Positions 24,480-36,420 of a stretch of 64,000 nucleotides of DNA are shown piece by piece (positions within the stretch are counted from its first letter, which is position 1; each line of letters starts with the position of its first letter). The stretch covers positions 24,632,145 through 24,696,144 of the forward strand of contig OY986971.1 in NCBI GenBank assembly GCA_963920575.1. The letters run 5' to 3'. The position numbers and the translations under genes are program-made. Origin of the DNA: Narthecium ossifragum. Lineage: Eukaryota; Streptophyta; Magnoliopsida; Dioscoreales; Nartheciaceae. Under the pieces are notes generated by a model, which worked only from the letters and a program-made list of their open reading frames with translations, was not told the DNA's origin and ran no database searches.

Positions 24480-26043
24480 TTGTAGAGAGAGTAGAGAGAG
24501 TGGGGGCTTGGGTGAGTCAGGGGATATTCCTGGGATTTTTTGATGTATGTGTATGTGTGTGGGGGTTTGATAGGGGCTGTGGTGATCTGGATTCGGTCAG
24601 GGGGGCCTGCAGTATAACATAATTACCGCAGGGCCATAAGTGGCCTATTTTAGCCGGACGGTCGAGATTAATTAAAATGAGATCCATTTTTATTAACGCC
24701 CGAACACTCGTATTTTCTCTCCTCCCTTTGACGAGCAAGGTCAGTCGCTGGTTAACTCTCTCACGGCGGCGAGTAAGATCTGCCGACCATGGAATCTCGG
24801 CGGAGCCGGGAGAGACAGAAGGAATACCAGTACATTTAATTGTCTTGAATTCCCAGTCTTGTTTCCTCTCTTATTCTTTCTGATCACAAGCCCATTGTCA
24901 TCTTCAGGACATGGGCACCGCACAGCGATGATGGAGGGCATTGGGACTCTAGAGGAGTTTGCTGTACAACTGTATACCAAGTTTTTATATCTCATGTTCC
25001 TCGTCTTTTTCTGATTGTATATCAAAGTATTTTGATAATAATTTTCACATACGGTCTTCAAATAAGCTGTTTTAACTATAATTGAAATTCTTATTTCAAG
25101 ATCTATAAATTTGCTATTGACAACTTCTTTATATTCCAAAGTTTAGTTTGCGAAATCTGTAATAGAAGTGAGTAATGGTAAAATGATAAATATATGGCTG
25201 AAATCATTTTCCTCTTTAATATATTTTCGATCATATCTCCTTTCGTTGTGATGCATTTTCATGCATTCTCCTTTTCGTTAATAATATTTTGGTGCATCCA
25301 CTTTTGTGATAAGGCAAAGGTTTTTTCGTTAATAACTTTTTCATTCGGTGTCCAAATTAGACAATTTTTTTACTGTTGGAAAGATGACTCAAAAAACTAC
25401 GATGACACCATGGATGAATACAGTGGAAGATTGTACGAAATTGTCTATGGACGAATTCATCCATCTCTTGATCTTCAACGCAGTGAGAGTATTTTCTCCA
25501 TAACTTTATCATTTGTTATCCAAATAAAATGGTTCTTGGATCGTTGGAAAGATCATTTGAAAAGCTACCATTTTCGTTCAGAGAGTTTTAGCGATTTTGA
25601 AGGTTATTATAGACCGAAATGTAAAAGTTGGATGAAATCGTTCATGGACGAATTCATCCATCCTACTTCCAGCACAGTTTGAGTTTTTTTTTATCATAAC
25701 CTTTTCATCCGATGTCCAAATGAGTTGGTTCTTTGATCATTAGAAAGATGAGTCGTTGATCTACAACTTTTGTTCTTGAGTTTTTTTTCAAAATTGAACA
25801 CTATGGTGGACCAAAATGTAGTTAAAATTTAGTGGCAATTTCATTAATATGATGAATTTGCCAAAAACATTGGAACATAAAGAAGCAGAGATGAACGTGT
25901 GGATCATGGGCTTAACTATTTAGCAGTTGAAGGAAGGTATGAGACATGTGGCGAGATTAGAACAATCAAATGAGATCATGGGGGCAGTTCAGAGATCATG
26001 GGAACAATTTGGGAGCAGTTGCATGGAAGTAATCTTAAGTTAA
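24480..26043. other. Intergenic, with decayed LTR-like repeat
   Basis: From about 25200 to 25850 a phrase like CATAACTTTTTCATCCGATG-TCCAAAT followed by TTGG..(G/C)GTTGGAAAGAT recurs at about 25340, 25500 and 25695. The same phrase occurs in the solo LTR at 30938-32095 (near 31340), so this is probably a decayed relative. The 162-codon frame at 25194 arises from that repeat and is not a gene. I found no supported gene in 24480-25190. Confidence 0.5.
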
Positions 26044-27138
26044 GGGGGCGTTTGTTTCGTTGGAATGTTTTGGAATGGAGTGTTGGAATGGAATGTGATT
26101 CTGTGGAATGAAATAGAATGTCACTTTTGTTGTTTGTTTGGTGGTGGTGGAATGGAATGTCATTTTTGTTGTTTGTTTGGTGTGGGAATGGAAACAGAAT
26201 CCAGTGACTTTTTCAGTTTTTGTGTTTGTTTTGCCATGGAATGGGGGATATGGTCACCCCTGAATGCTAATGGTGAGAATACCACCATGTATTCCAATTT
26301 TGATATATATTAAACTTTTTATGACATTAATAATATGATATAATTGTCATATTTGGATATCTCTGTTGATAAAAATATAATAATTATCATATTTTGGATA
26401 TTGGAGAAGAAATTTTATTGGCAAAGCTATTTTTTTTCATTCGATGATGATAATCAATTTTATTGCCGGAACATTTAAGTTCTGAATACTTAAGATGATG
26501 TTAATCGAATTTATAACACCCATGTACATCGCGTATTCAAACTTATATAAAAAAAAAACTCATGTATATTATTTGAAACCTCATCATGAACAATCCCAAT
26601 TAACAAACCAATAATTTAGATGATAGCAGCCAATTACATGCCAATTACTTACAAAAATCTACATGTCATAGTGGCCAACAATTCCTAATAGTTTCAATAA
26701 TTCAAGACCAATCATACAAAAGTCAATAAATCAATTGATAACAGCTATGTCTCATGCCAATTACACGTAGAATGGAACAATAAACATACACACAATTGAT
26801 AACAGCCATGTCTCATGCTAAAATCTCTCTTTGGGGCGCTCAACGGCTCGTTGAGGAACACCACCCGGGCGCTGTTGATGATGTATGTCTGGACGCCGGT
26901 GATGTCGAGCACCTTCTGGATTTCAGAGACCCTGATCACATCGTGGTAGGATGACCTTCTAATCTACAGCACAATGGAGTATTATAAGATAAGAAACATG
27001 GTCCATTGATTGCATTGGTAGGGAGAAAGGAGGAAGAAGACTAGCCACCATTATCAAGGAATTTGTTTGGTCGCGATTGCCAGGACAAGGAAAATAGGGG
27101 AAGCCCTCCTCCACCTCCTCCTTCACCACCATCTCCCT

Positions 27139-27680
27139 AGAAGACATCGAGACGAGAGGCCGGTACCCTTGCTCCTCTCCCAGCTGCCGGCGTCCAAGCT
27201 CTTGGTTCTCCTTGACGAACGATGCGGGGATTCCTTCTTCTTCTTCTTCGCTGATTTGTACTTGTTTTTCTTGTTCTTGTTATTGTGGCGATTGGATGAG
27301 GGGCGCTGGTAGAATTCGAAGGAGTCGGAGGAGAAGCTCTTCGAGGAGAAGAGTGTCTCGCTCTCCTCCGCCTTCCCCGCGCGGCCCTTCGTCGCTGCTG
27401 AAGAAGCCTAACCCATCATTGGCGTCGCTGTCCATCGAAGAAGAGCTTGTGAATCCATATGCACTGGTCAAGAGCTTCTTCTTCTTGGTATTATTTTTCT
27501 TGGGTTTATCGTCTCTCGTCTTCTCGACACCATTGGACGCACCATCGAACAGAGGAGGAGGAGGAGGAGATACCCGAATGGCATGGTGATCATGATGGTA
27601 GGCGAGGCACAGAGAGCCGATGCGGAACCACGAGGACGAGTCGGAGGAAACCGAATTGAGATCCATAGCCCTGCCATCAT
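27139..27680 (-). pseudogene. OVATE-family-like gene fragment inside the TIR element
   Basis: From ATG at 27666 the minus strand reads MDLNSVSSDSSSWFRIGSL, later YGFTSSSSMDSDANDGLGFF; after a frame change near 27360 it reads ESETLFSSKSFSSDSFEFYQ, then a lysine-rich stretch. This serine-rich order is typical of the N-terminal half of OVATE family regulators. The C-terminal OVATE domain (DPY.DF..SM..M pattern) is not found downstream. So it is a truncated, frameshifted capture. The assignment rests on the N-terminal pattern alone. Confidence 0.5.
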
Positions 27681-27960
27681 GCTCCGTCGATCTCCGTCGC
27701 CGTTCGCCGCCGCCGGAGCTTAGTGCTGCCGGCCCGCCCCCCCTTCGGGATAAATGGGCTCTTCCCACTCCTCCCAGCTCTCACTCTCTCGCCGATCCAG
27801 ATCTACTCAAACCCTCTTAACCTCACCATAGATCCATAGCCCGATCGCCATGCTCCGCCGATCTCCGTCGCCGTCCGCCGCCTGCGGAGCTTAGTGTTGT
27901 CGTCCCCCCCCTTTCGGGATAGGGCTCCTCCCACTCCTCCCAGCCCTCCCGTGACGAAGA
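27661..27960. repeat. 171-bp tandem duplication
   Basis: The block starting ATCCATAGCCC, with GCCATGCTCCG, CGATCTCCGTCGCCG and GGAGCTTAGTG, occurs at 27661 and again at 27832. Copies differ by scattered substitutions and small indels. It includes the start region of the OVATE-like fragment, giving two potential start codons. Confidence 0.8.
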
Positions 27961-28260
27961 CGACGACGATGATGACACGAGCAAGGAAGAGGACAAGCAT
28001 GATCGGGAGCGAGAGGGTGGGGTTCTGTGCGTGGGATAAGAGAGCGTTGAAAAGTTACTCAACGCTAAAAAAAATTAATTGGAAAATATTTCTGATCAAT
28101 ATTTGGCCATAAACATTTGACTAGAATGGAGGGTTTTGAATGGTTTTAGAATGTGACTGGAATGGAATGGAGACCATTCAAGTGAAACAAACAGCATGGT
28201 CACTAGAATGCCGTTTCATTCTAGACATTTCAGTCTCCATTCAAGAGAAATAAACACCCC

Positions 28261-30002
28261 TGAAGCAATGAAGATGAAGGACCCTCTCGCCAACTCAAAT
28301 CAGAGCACGGGCTCTTTGAAATAAAATATCTTATAAAAGTGAAAGCAACGAAGATGCCCATATTAGGGGTGGATTATACCTCGTTTTAACTTAAAAACCG
28401 TCGAGGCATTTGAACCACCTCACGTGATTCCTGACACGTGATTCCTGACACGATCATGTGAAAAAATAGGGTCTGTCGAGAGATAAAATAAGCCACGTCC
28501 CAACAACTTCGTCATTTTGACAGCCATGGATTTTACACCTAATAAAAATCCGAATCCGAATCTGATACTCAAATGTACCGGGTTTGGATGTTCACTTTAT
28601 GATCCAATACCAGTTGAAGATATGGATTCAATTAAAATCATCCTCGTTGCAAGTAGATCGAGATTGTTTTAGATGGTTTATTGATGTGCTTAACTTCTAT
28701 ACTTGTTTGATGATACTTCTATTCTTAATATATGCTAGTTTTCACTTAATTTCCTTTTTTAATTAGAGCTTTTACGTACTTTGTTTATTTATGTTTAGGA
28801 ATAATTGTGAATTGAAGAAGGAATCATGGGGATTTAGAAGAAATCATTTCATTCTCGGATTTTCTGAAGCAGTCTTTTGTACTTCAAATAGGATATCTTC
28901 TGCTGCAAAACTCTAAAGAGGGCGATCTTGGTATCTATGGAAAGCTAAGGGAAAGCTCTACAAATTTCGTGTTGAAAACTTTCCCAAAACCTATGATATC
29001 GATTGAGATAATTGAGTAACAATGCAGCAGACGAAAATTACCTATTTTTCAGAATTCTGTTTCAGGAAATAGGAGGTGTTTTTAAGGAAGAAAAGGCATT
29101 GTATTTAAAGATGCAAAGGAGAGCGATCACTGCAGTAGAGGGAGGACTCTTTTCATCATCGGAGACAAAGAAGAAGACGGAGGCCGAGCCGGAGTTCGTC
29201 GAAAATTGAGGTTCTCAATCGGATTCTATCTCAACTCTTTTATCTTATTTTTATACACTCTTTCAGTATGAATTCCAGATGTATTGGGATTGTTTTGACT
29301 CTATTATGAGCTAATTTTCTTTGTAATGGTTACGATAACCTCTTCGTGACAATTCCGAATCCTATTTTTATTTGATCATGATTTTATCATTCCCGTTTGA
29401 GTATATATCGTTGGGTTTAATGCTTTCAATTATTTGACCACTAGTTGATTGATTTGTTGTGCATGTTGATTCGAGAGATGAGGTATGTAGTTTAGCTTCA
29501 TATGATATATGCCATGAATTGAACGAAAGACAAGAATGTGTCGATGTTATTCATGCGGCTATTTTGTGAAATATGTTTGATGTTAATGTGCTAAAATGCT
29601 TTTAAATTCGAATAGACATATCACAGGTTATCGTATGTTGAGTAATTCTAAGTCTACTCGAGATAGCGTCTTACATAAATTAGAATATTTCACCGTCAAA
29701 TAGGATGATAATTGATTAATCGCATGTTTAGGATTTGGAATCGGATTGGTTAGATGAGTCGGATGTCTTAACATTTCTACTTATTGGGTGAAATCCTTTT
29801 CTCTTCGAGTGTTTACACCCGGTTTGGTTTGGGTTTAAGGGTGGGGTTAAAGTGGTTATCCCCCTTATCCCCAAACGCAATGGTGTTAAGATTTTGGGGT
29901 TAAGATAGGTTAAATTAAAAAATAGGGTTAAACTTCTCTCTCATTTACACCCATCCCATATATTATAATATTATTTTGATGATGCAAATATATAAAGAAT
30001 GA
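28261..30002. other. Intergenic, probable decayed LTR sequence
   Basis: No supported gene. The segment around 28860-29480 (GGGCGATCTTGG..., then ATACACTCTTTCAGTATGAA and a stretch describing U5-like T-rich DNA) resembles the leader half of gypsy LTRs, but I cannot set its ends. At about 29815-29940 there is a GGTTAAG/GGGGTTA-rich stretch. Confidence 0.35.
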
Positions 30003-30420
30003 TAAAATAATATATTTTTTACATGATGTGGACCAATCATGGTATGACATGTGGTATGTGGGACCCACTTATATTAATATTTTTATTATAATAATATGTT
30101 ATTAATATTATTTAATACACTATGCGTAGGAAAATGTTTTTACGCGCTTAGACTTTTTTATGCGTTTCTAAAAAATGCATACAAATATTTTTATGAGGGT
30201 GTAAAAATGTTTACGTGCGTAGTAACATTTTTTTGTGCGTGTTTGTTTTTCTACGTGCAAATATTTTTGTGAGCTCATAAACATTTTTCATATGCATAGT
30301 GTATTAAATAATATTATTAGTATGCCATTATAATAAAATATTAATATAAGTGGGTCCACATGCCACATGTCATATCATGATTGGTCTACATCATGCAAAA
30401 TTTTTTTATATATATTATTA
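30003..30420. repeat. Foldback MITE, arms about 130-140 bp
   Basis: The left arm (about 30003-30140) and right arm (about 30280-30420) are inverted copies: the left includes GACCAATCATGGTATGACAT and GGGACCCACTTATATTAATA, the right their complements with a few changes. The loop of about 140 bases holds short TTTTTACGCG / TTTTTATGCG repeats. A third partial copy of an arm follows at 30436-30470. It could be a MITE and, if transcribed, a source of small RNAs. Confidence 0.75.
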
Positions 30421-30524
30421 TTTTAATAATATATATTAAAATAATAATAGTATATTAATATAAGTGGGTCGAATGGGATGCATTGATATGTACGACCATG
30501 CCACGTCACCATGCTATGCCATGT

Positions 30525-30937
30525 GGTAATTAGACTAGCCATGGCTCTAACCAATTGAGATAGGATTGGTCCAACACCTTTATAAATAGAGTGAAACCCT
30601 AACAACGAAGCTCTCTGAATAATAGTCATCTCTCTTATTCTCTCCTAGGGTTACCATCTACAACCCTAGGGTTTGGAGTGTGTGTGAGTGGAGAAGGCTC
30701 TGGTAGGCTTCTTCCAATGCCACGAGGTTCGGGATCGAGGCGCAACGATCAGGAGCAAATCTGCATTGGAGTTCGTAAGGCAAATGAGATCTATGTCCAC
30801 ATGGGCATTTGGGTTCTATTCTATCTAAGTGATTAGATTAGCCACGGCTCTAACCAATTGAGATAGGATTGATCCTACACTTCTATAAATAGAGGAGTGA
30901 AACCCTAACAACTAAGCTCTCTAAATAATAGGCTATG
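30525..30937 (+). repeat. Duplicated TATA-bearing promoter-like block
   Basis: The block GGCTCTAACCAATTGAGATA followed by a TATAAATAGAG TATA box and GTGAAACCCTAACAAC occurs at about 30543-30620 and again at 30844-30927. The continuation of the first copy (AGGCTTCTTCCAATGCCACG, 30706) also has a second copy at 32102. Thus a 300-bp unit was duplicated and the second copy was later split by the solo LTR at 30938. It looks like copia LTR or a promoter fragment; no gene follows. Confidence 0.6.
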
Positions 30938-32095
30938 TGTTAGCCATAAATATAACTATTTAGGCGATTAACAAGATCAATGGCAATTTCGTAAATATTG
31001 CCAATCGATCAATAAATACTTTAGTTTTGACATAGCTGAAGTATTTTGGCCATAACTTTTACTTCAAGTATCCAAATTTGATGATACTAGAACCATTGGA
31101 AAGAGGACGAAATGATCTACAACTTTGCTGTTGAAGAGATCTTCAGATTCCATCGTTTACTATGTCAAACCAGCAATCGAAGTGCCAGTGGCAAAATAGT
31201 AAATAATGACCGATATTCTAAATGTCATCGTCCAAAAGATGGCCGATGTCATCGTCCATTTGCCCATCGACCAAAGCCCATCGGCCATATTTTGGATGAT
31301 TATTTTAATAAGGCATCGATGTGTTTCGACCATTTTTATCATAACTTTATCATACGATGTCCAAATGACTTGGTTTTTGGACCGCTGGAAAAAGAATTCG
31401 AAGACCTACAACTTTCATGTTCAGCGTTTTATCAAATTCCAAGGTTATCATCGACCAAATCGCAGTGGAAGACAAGACGCTCTATCTGATGGCAGTTTTG
31501 TAAATAGCTGAAGATATCGCCCAGTTATGCATTCCTGACGGTTTCAGATTCAGTTTCTGACAGTTGCAGTGGGCAGTTCGGGTGCTTTCAAGGTGGTTAC
31601 CAGAAGCTCTATAAAAGGCCAAGAGGATGAAGGAAAAAATCTCTTCCGAAATCAAGAGCAAAAATGCCACTTTATCTATCTTTTATCATGTATCAGTAGA
31701 TTTAAGTCTATCTACAATGTAGCCTTTTAAATTCAGCAATGAACCTTCTCTTTCCTTTAAATTCCTGCAACAGTCCTTCATTTTTAGGAGTAGTGCTACA
31801 ATAATTTCTTCCATAGAAGTAGTATTACTATAATTTTCTAGGAGTAGTGCTACCATAATTCTTCATTTCTAGGAGTAGATCTATTACTCATTGTAGTAGA
31901 TTTACCATAACTCATCATTTTCCACTTCCCATTTCCATTTTCCATTTCATTTCCATTTCCTCATCAACTCTCAAGAGCTTCAACACCTCTGTTCGTTTCG
32001 AATGAGTAAAACTTAACTGCAATCTCCTGATTCTAGATGTTAGATTATTTTGACCTTTTTCCCTTCGCCGATCAAACATGATTTATGCTCTAACA
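30938..32095 (+). mobile_element. Solo LTR with TSD CTATG
   Basis: Begins TGTTAG at 30938, ends CTAACA at 32095, and is flanked by perfect 5-bp duplications CTATG (30933-30937 and 32096-32100). It is 1158 bp and has no primer site, polypurine tract or coding region, so it is a solo LTR. A TATA box (TATAAAA, 31610) is placed as expected, with a leader after it. The frame at 31112-31489 is incidental. Confidence 0.85.
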
Positions 32096-32100
32096 CTATG

Positions 32101-32567
32101 ATAGGCTTCTTCCAATGCCACGAGGTTCGAGATCGAGACGCAACAACGAGGAGCAGATCTGCATCGGAGTTCGTAAGACAAACGAGATTTACAACGCTTC
32201 CGCACAAGGTATTCCATATGCCTCAACATATACTAGATTCTCTAACACATGCAATGACCGTACTGGTAGTAGCGACGACAAAGACGACCAATGATGACAA
32301 AGTGTGATGATGAGGTGGCAGCTGCTACAATCATCTGACTCAGAATTTGGTAACTGGAAAAAATATAGATACCCCGTAGATAGTAGTTGTTTTTTCTTTG
32401 ACGAGTTAAAGAGTCTTTTTAAGACCTGAGGCGAAAAATACTCGGGTAGTTAGATGAAGAACAAGAAGCATTCGGAAGTACCTTTCCTGGTTGTAAATTC
32501 AAAATGGGAAACATTGCAGATTTGATCTACTGTTTTGAACATCTAGAAATTTACTCCTTCCATATTG
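32101..32567. other. Intergenic, continuation of the duplicated block
   Basis: 32101-32210 continues the promoter-like unit interrupted by the solo LTR. The rest, up to the stop of the next gene, is probably its 3' untranslated region. No other signal seen. Confidence 0.5.
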
Positions 32568-35532
32568 CTAATCAAACTGTTGTCTCAGATGCATCTCTGT
32601 TTCGCTCTTCCAAGTCGAGTGAGATGATTGTCCCCTCATCCTCTTGCTTTTCTCTTTGTCCTTGATTATCGATCCCTTCTTCTTCTCGGGCTCGTTTGTC
32701 GGGTCTGGAGGAGGACGATCTCCGCACTGTGGGCAAACCATACCTTTTGTATGGGAATAAGTTTTAGGAATCCCACATTGCGGGCACATCCTGAAACAGA
32801 ACAATTGGTATACATAAGGGTAAGGCACAGAAGTAAAGATGAATGTAAGGACCTGGGAATACAACCATGCCTTCAACCAGGGACATTGGCAACATTTATG
32901 ATTTCAAAATAGGTTTTGCTTGGCTCTTAGATTAGCATACCCATCCTTGTATGTGAAACAATCATTGATAGGCTTTGAAAAGAATAAAATAAGTACCTGA
33001 GCAGTTCTGCAGCATCTTTTGCTTCAGGATTTGAGGCAGTAACAACTCGCTTCCCTTCATCAGGTGCTATGCCAGCACCTGCAGATGTGGGAGGGGCAAC
33101 GCCCTCGACATCACTTCTAACTCGGTCACGAATTGCAACCAACTGAGGTTTGGATTCCAAGACAGCTCCTGAATTCAGTGAGCAATGTTAAATTTCTTTG
33201 AGTAAAGGCAAAATCTGAATTTCAGGAAAGATTGTTGTCACCTTACATATGCTGACAATATAAACCAAAGGACTTTACAGTTTCTGCTACATAAGGATTA
33301 ACTGGAAAAGACTGTTTATCCAAGTTTTCCAAGTTAACCAATATGTAGGACAAATTTCACAACTTCCAAATTGTGTCTTCAATATGATTGGATATCTAGT
33401 GGGCTCAATGGTAAATCTTTCAATCATCTGAATTCTCCTATACAATGCCTTCATCCATATCTGATCTCCAGGGAGTAGGAAGAATATGATGTCGTGTACT
33501 TCACACATAATGATAGCCTATCAATTGTCTTTCCATGGAAAACCTTACTCCTTGGTACATGCAATAATTAATAACATGAATCCTCCTTTCTACTAGCACA
33601 ATAAAATTGGATGTATCTGAGACAACAACCATCAGCTTGTGGGCTACAGCCTTGCTAGTTTCTACATTGGTACCTACTGGCCCAATCATTATAATCTATA
33701 TCTGTCATCATGTACGAGGACCACCATTCATTGGCAACATCTATTACACCAGTTTTTGGAAGGCTTAATGTATAAAAACTTCAGCTTTGGTTGCATTAGT
33801 TTGATCATCAACTAAAGAAATGTACAAGAAGTAATCATGCAAATTGTATCTGATGCAACAGACTTGTTCTTGCTCAGTCTTATGAACTAAGGGCATGTTT
33901 GCTTCATGTGATTATATATGGGAGAGGATTAACACTTCTTTTTGGCCCATGAATCAAATATTAGCTGTTGTCTTTTGTATGACTTCCTTATTATCCATCT
34001 CAACATGATGCTTCTCTGTTTCTTCTTTGTTCTCCTCCTTAGGATGATACCCAATTGCTTTCTCCATAGTTCGTTCTCCTGTTTTGACTCAATTGGCAAT
34101 ACCAATCAATCCCATGAAATACCAAAAGGTTAAGAAAAACTAGTACCACCTTCACCTACATGATACTTACGGACATTTATGCAGTTGGTAAAATCTCAAA
34201 AATATCTTCTTCTTTTCTGTTTTTAACTTCCAACAAATTGATTGAGGCACATAAAAGATCATAATATCTGCACTTCACAGATAAAAACTTGTGAAATTTT
34301 TAGCATAATTTTTAAAATGTTGGGTAGTTGCTTTTCTATTTATTCTTCAACACTGAAACCAGGAGCATATTTATAAACTAATAACTCTCTTTAATCCATC
34401 CTCTACATGCTCTTACATCTCTGCAATTCTTCCACCATCTACTTCCTCCGGGAACATAACTAACTTCTTTTTGGTACAAGTCCAAAATAATTTTTAGCAA
34501 CATCATAAGCAGAGGAATTTAGTCTGTGTTAGTTGTTTAATCATATCTGACAGGCCATCTTCGAAGATACGGAAAATCCCCCCCAACTTTTTGCATTTTC
34601 TCCTTATTGTTCAAATTTCCACAGACTATCTGATTGGGAAAAGTTAAAAGGCTGGTCTTAATAAAACTGAAAAAGAGATTCTACTAAGAGCAAGTCTCCA
34701 AAGTGCAAGTAAATCTAGTTCTTAGGATTTAGAAAAACCAAATCTTTCGAAAGTCAGTTTTCAGATTAGAAATTAATCATCGGTTTTTACAAGTAAGAGT
34801 TCATCTCCACACAATCTAACTCTATAACTTGTGTATTTTCAGATGCGTAGCCTACACTAGAAAGATCAGCTCTTACAGACGATTAGTATCAATTAAGAAC
34901 ACCATGGCTAGCAAAAAGACATTGCTGCTTCCGATGGAAACTAGGTGATCAATTGCAAGCAACATATTACTCAAATTACCAAACGACCTAGAAAATACCC
35001 TTCAAATCACCTCCAGATCATATCTAGAGCGCCACCCATCCAAAAGATCAAAACCCTAACTTTTTCACCAAAACATTATATTTCAGCTGAACACTATTAG
35101 ATAAGTCAGTGCCCTAGGTTTCCTGAACAAATCCATGAAAAAGACAAGGTTTTTTAAAAAAGTATTCGACCCACCAGCGGGAAGATCCTTCTTATCCCTG
35201 GACTTGTTCCTCTTCCTCCTCCGATCGATCTCCACCGATGCCTCCTGCGCTTGGGCGGCCACCGCAGAAGAGGCGTTGTTGAGGAACTCCGGAGGTACGG
35301 AGACCTCATGGAAGGCGTCGAGGGCGGAGGGAAGCAAAGAGTTCGATGAGATACCCGGTTCGTCAAAGACGGAACCCTCCGCCCTCTTCGAGAAGCCTGG
35401 GCGTCGGAAACCCCCGCCGCCGCCGTCTTCGTCGTCCTCGGACGAATGGGAGTCGTCGAAGAGGTCCTCTTCTTGCTTCTGCTCGTCTTCGTCTTCGCAA
35501 GACGAGTAACCCTGCAACAGTGCTAAGCTCAT
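32568..35532 (-). CDS. Acidic nuclear-type protein with a CxxC...CxxC zinc ribbon; unknown function
   Basis: Three exons join in phase: 35532-35175, 33168-32997 and 32790-32568 (TAG), giving 250 residues. Donors (CTG then GTGGGT; CAG then GTACTT) and acceptors (TTCAG; TTTCAG) are good. The N-terminus begins MSLALLQGYSS and is rich in D, E and S; a basic stretch (RRRKRNKSRDKK) may be a nuclear signal. The middle has SNPEAKDAAELLR. Exon 3 encodes MCPQCGIPKTYSHTKGMVCP-QCG, a zinc ribbon at residues 179-199, then lysine-rich KDKEKSKRM and a conserved-looking end HATWKSETEM-like LRQQFD. I do not recognise a named family. Intact frame and splice sites argue for a functional single-copy gene. A start nine codons upstream (35559) is possible but the MSLALLQGY start fits better. 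Confidence 0.8.
33169..35174 (-). other. Large first intron of the zinc-ribbon gene
   Basis: A 2-kb AT-rich intron without recognisable elements or coding signal. Short frames at 33287-33689 are not supported. Confidence 0.6.
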
Positions 35533-35618
35533 CTCTCCCTCTCCCCCTCTGGCTCTCACGAAAGTCCGATAAGCTAACGGATTTTAGATATAATTTTAGA
35601 AGGGGATTTTTGTATTAG

Positions 35619-36402
35619 CAGGGATGGCAATTTGTACCGACCGATGGGAGAACTGAACCATTTCGTTCCAATTCCTTGTCCCAAATCCGTGATTTTGCCC
35701 CGTGAATATGGGTTTGGTATAACCCAATAGATCCCCGTGGGGAATGGGGCAAGTTTGGTATAGGTTTTTCCCCGAACCGATTCCCCGCCCCGTCCCATAT
35801 CAGCCCCGCCCTGACAATTAAATTACTAAAATACCCTATATAGTAGTGGGGTTAGTGTATAGAAGTGGGCTTACTAAAAAAACCGAACACTAATTCTTGC
35901 TTTTTATTTTTTTTGTTTCAATTAAATAGGTATGAATTATATCAATGAAGGACTTGAGGATTTGTAGGGTCAAATTGGAGGAGAAGAAGGATTCACCCAT
36001 GGTTTTTTTTTGTTCTCAATGGTGTTTTACCAAGAGTTTTTTTGAATCGTTAATTTATTTTTCTCTAATCTTTATACTGTTTTAGGATTTAGTTATGTTT
36101 AAACTATATTATGCCCGGTTGTGTAGTGAGTGATGTAGTACTTGGACCAAACTATTTAGTCAATTGCGATATGAAATCTTTAGATGTGGTTTAATGGTTT
36201 GAGAATTATTCATGATTATGATTTTGTAAGTGTTTATGCTAAACCGTGGTGATCCGTGGTTCCCCGAACCTCATTTGGTATGGGGATGGTACGAACCCGC
36301 TAATCCCCGTGGGGAATGGGGCGGTTTTGGGGCATGGTTTTTTAATGAGGAATGGGGCGATTTTGAAGATCCCCACCCCAATCCGCCCCGTTGCCATCCC
36401 TA
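35619..36402. mobile_element. Non-autonomous hAT-like element
   Basis: Left end CAGGGATGGCAA at 35619; the right end, inverted from 36402, reads TAGGGATGGCAA. Subterminal GGGGAATGGGGC-type motifs are repeated near both ends in inverted orientation. The length is 784 bp with no transposase. The CAGGGATGGCAA end is common among plant hAT elements. The 8-bp flanks (GTATTAGC-like and GTATCGAG) match only partly, so the target duplication is uncertain. Confidence 0.65.
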
Positions 36403-36420
36403 GTATCGAGCGCTCTCCCA

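Larger units (their letters stand above)
26044..28260. mobile_element. Non-autonomous TIR element carrying gene fragments
   Basis: The left end begins GGGGGCGTTTGTTT at 26044 and the right end, inverted from 28260, begins GGGGTGTTTATTT. Both flanks are followed inwards by many TGGAATG / CATTCCA motifs, like subterminal transposase-binding repeats. No transposase is present. The interior holds an OVATE-like fragment and a further minus-strand fragment near 26745-26939 ([20 protein letters not shown]) that I do not recognise. Superfamily is open: the ends resemble PIF/Harbinger or hAT, and I could not find a convincing target duplication (TAA against TGA). Confidence 0.6.

Noticed and set aside
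24780..24990. Possible small spliced gene starting ATGGAATCTCGGCGGAGC
   Set aside because: Only a short open frame before a weak donor, and the putative next exon has no recognisable protein pattern.
25194..25682. 162-codon open frame
   Set aside because: It lies in a repeated LTR-like phrase also present at 31112-31511; no domain and no splice context.
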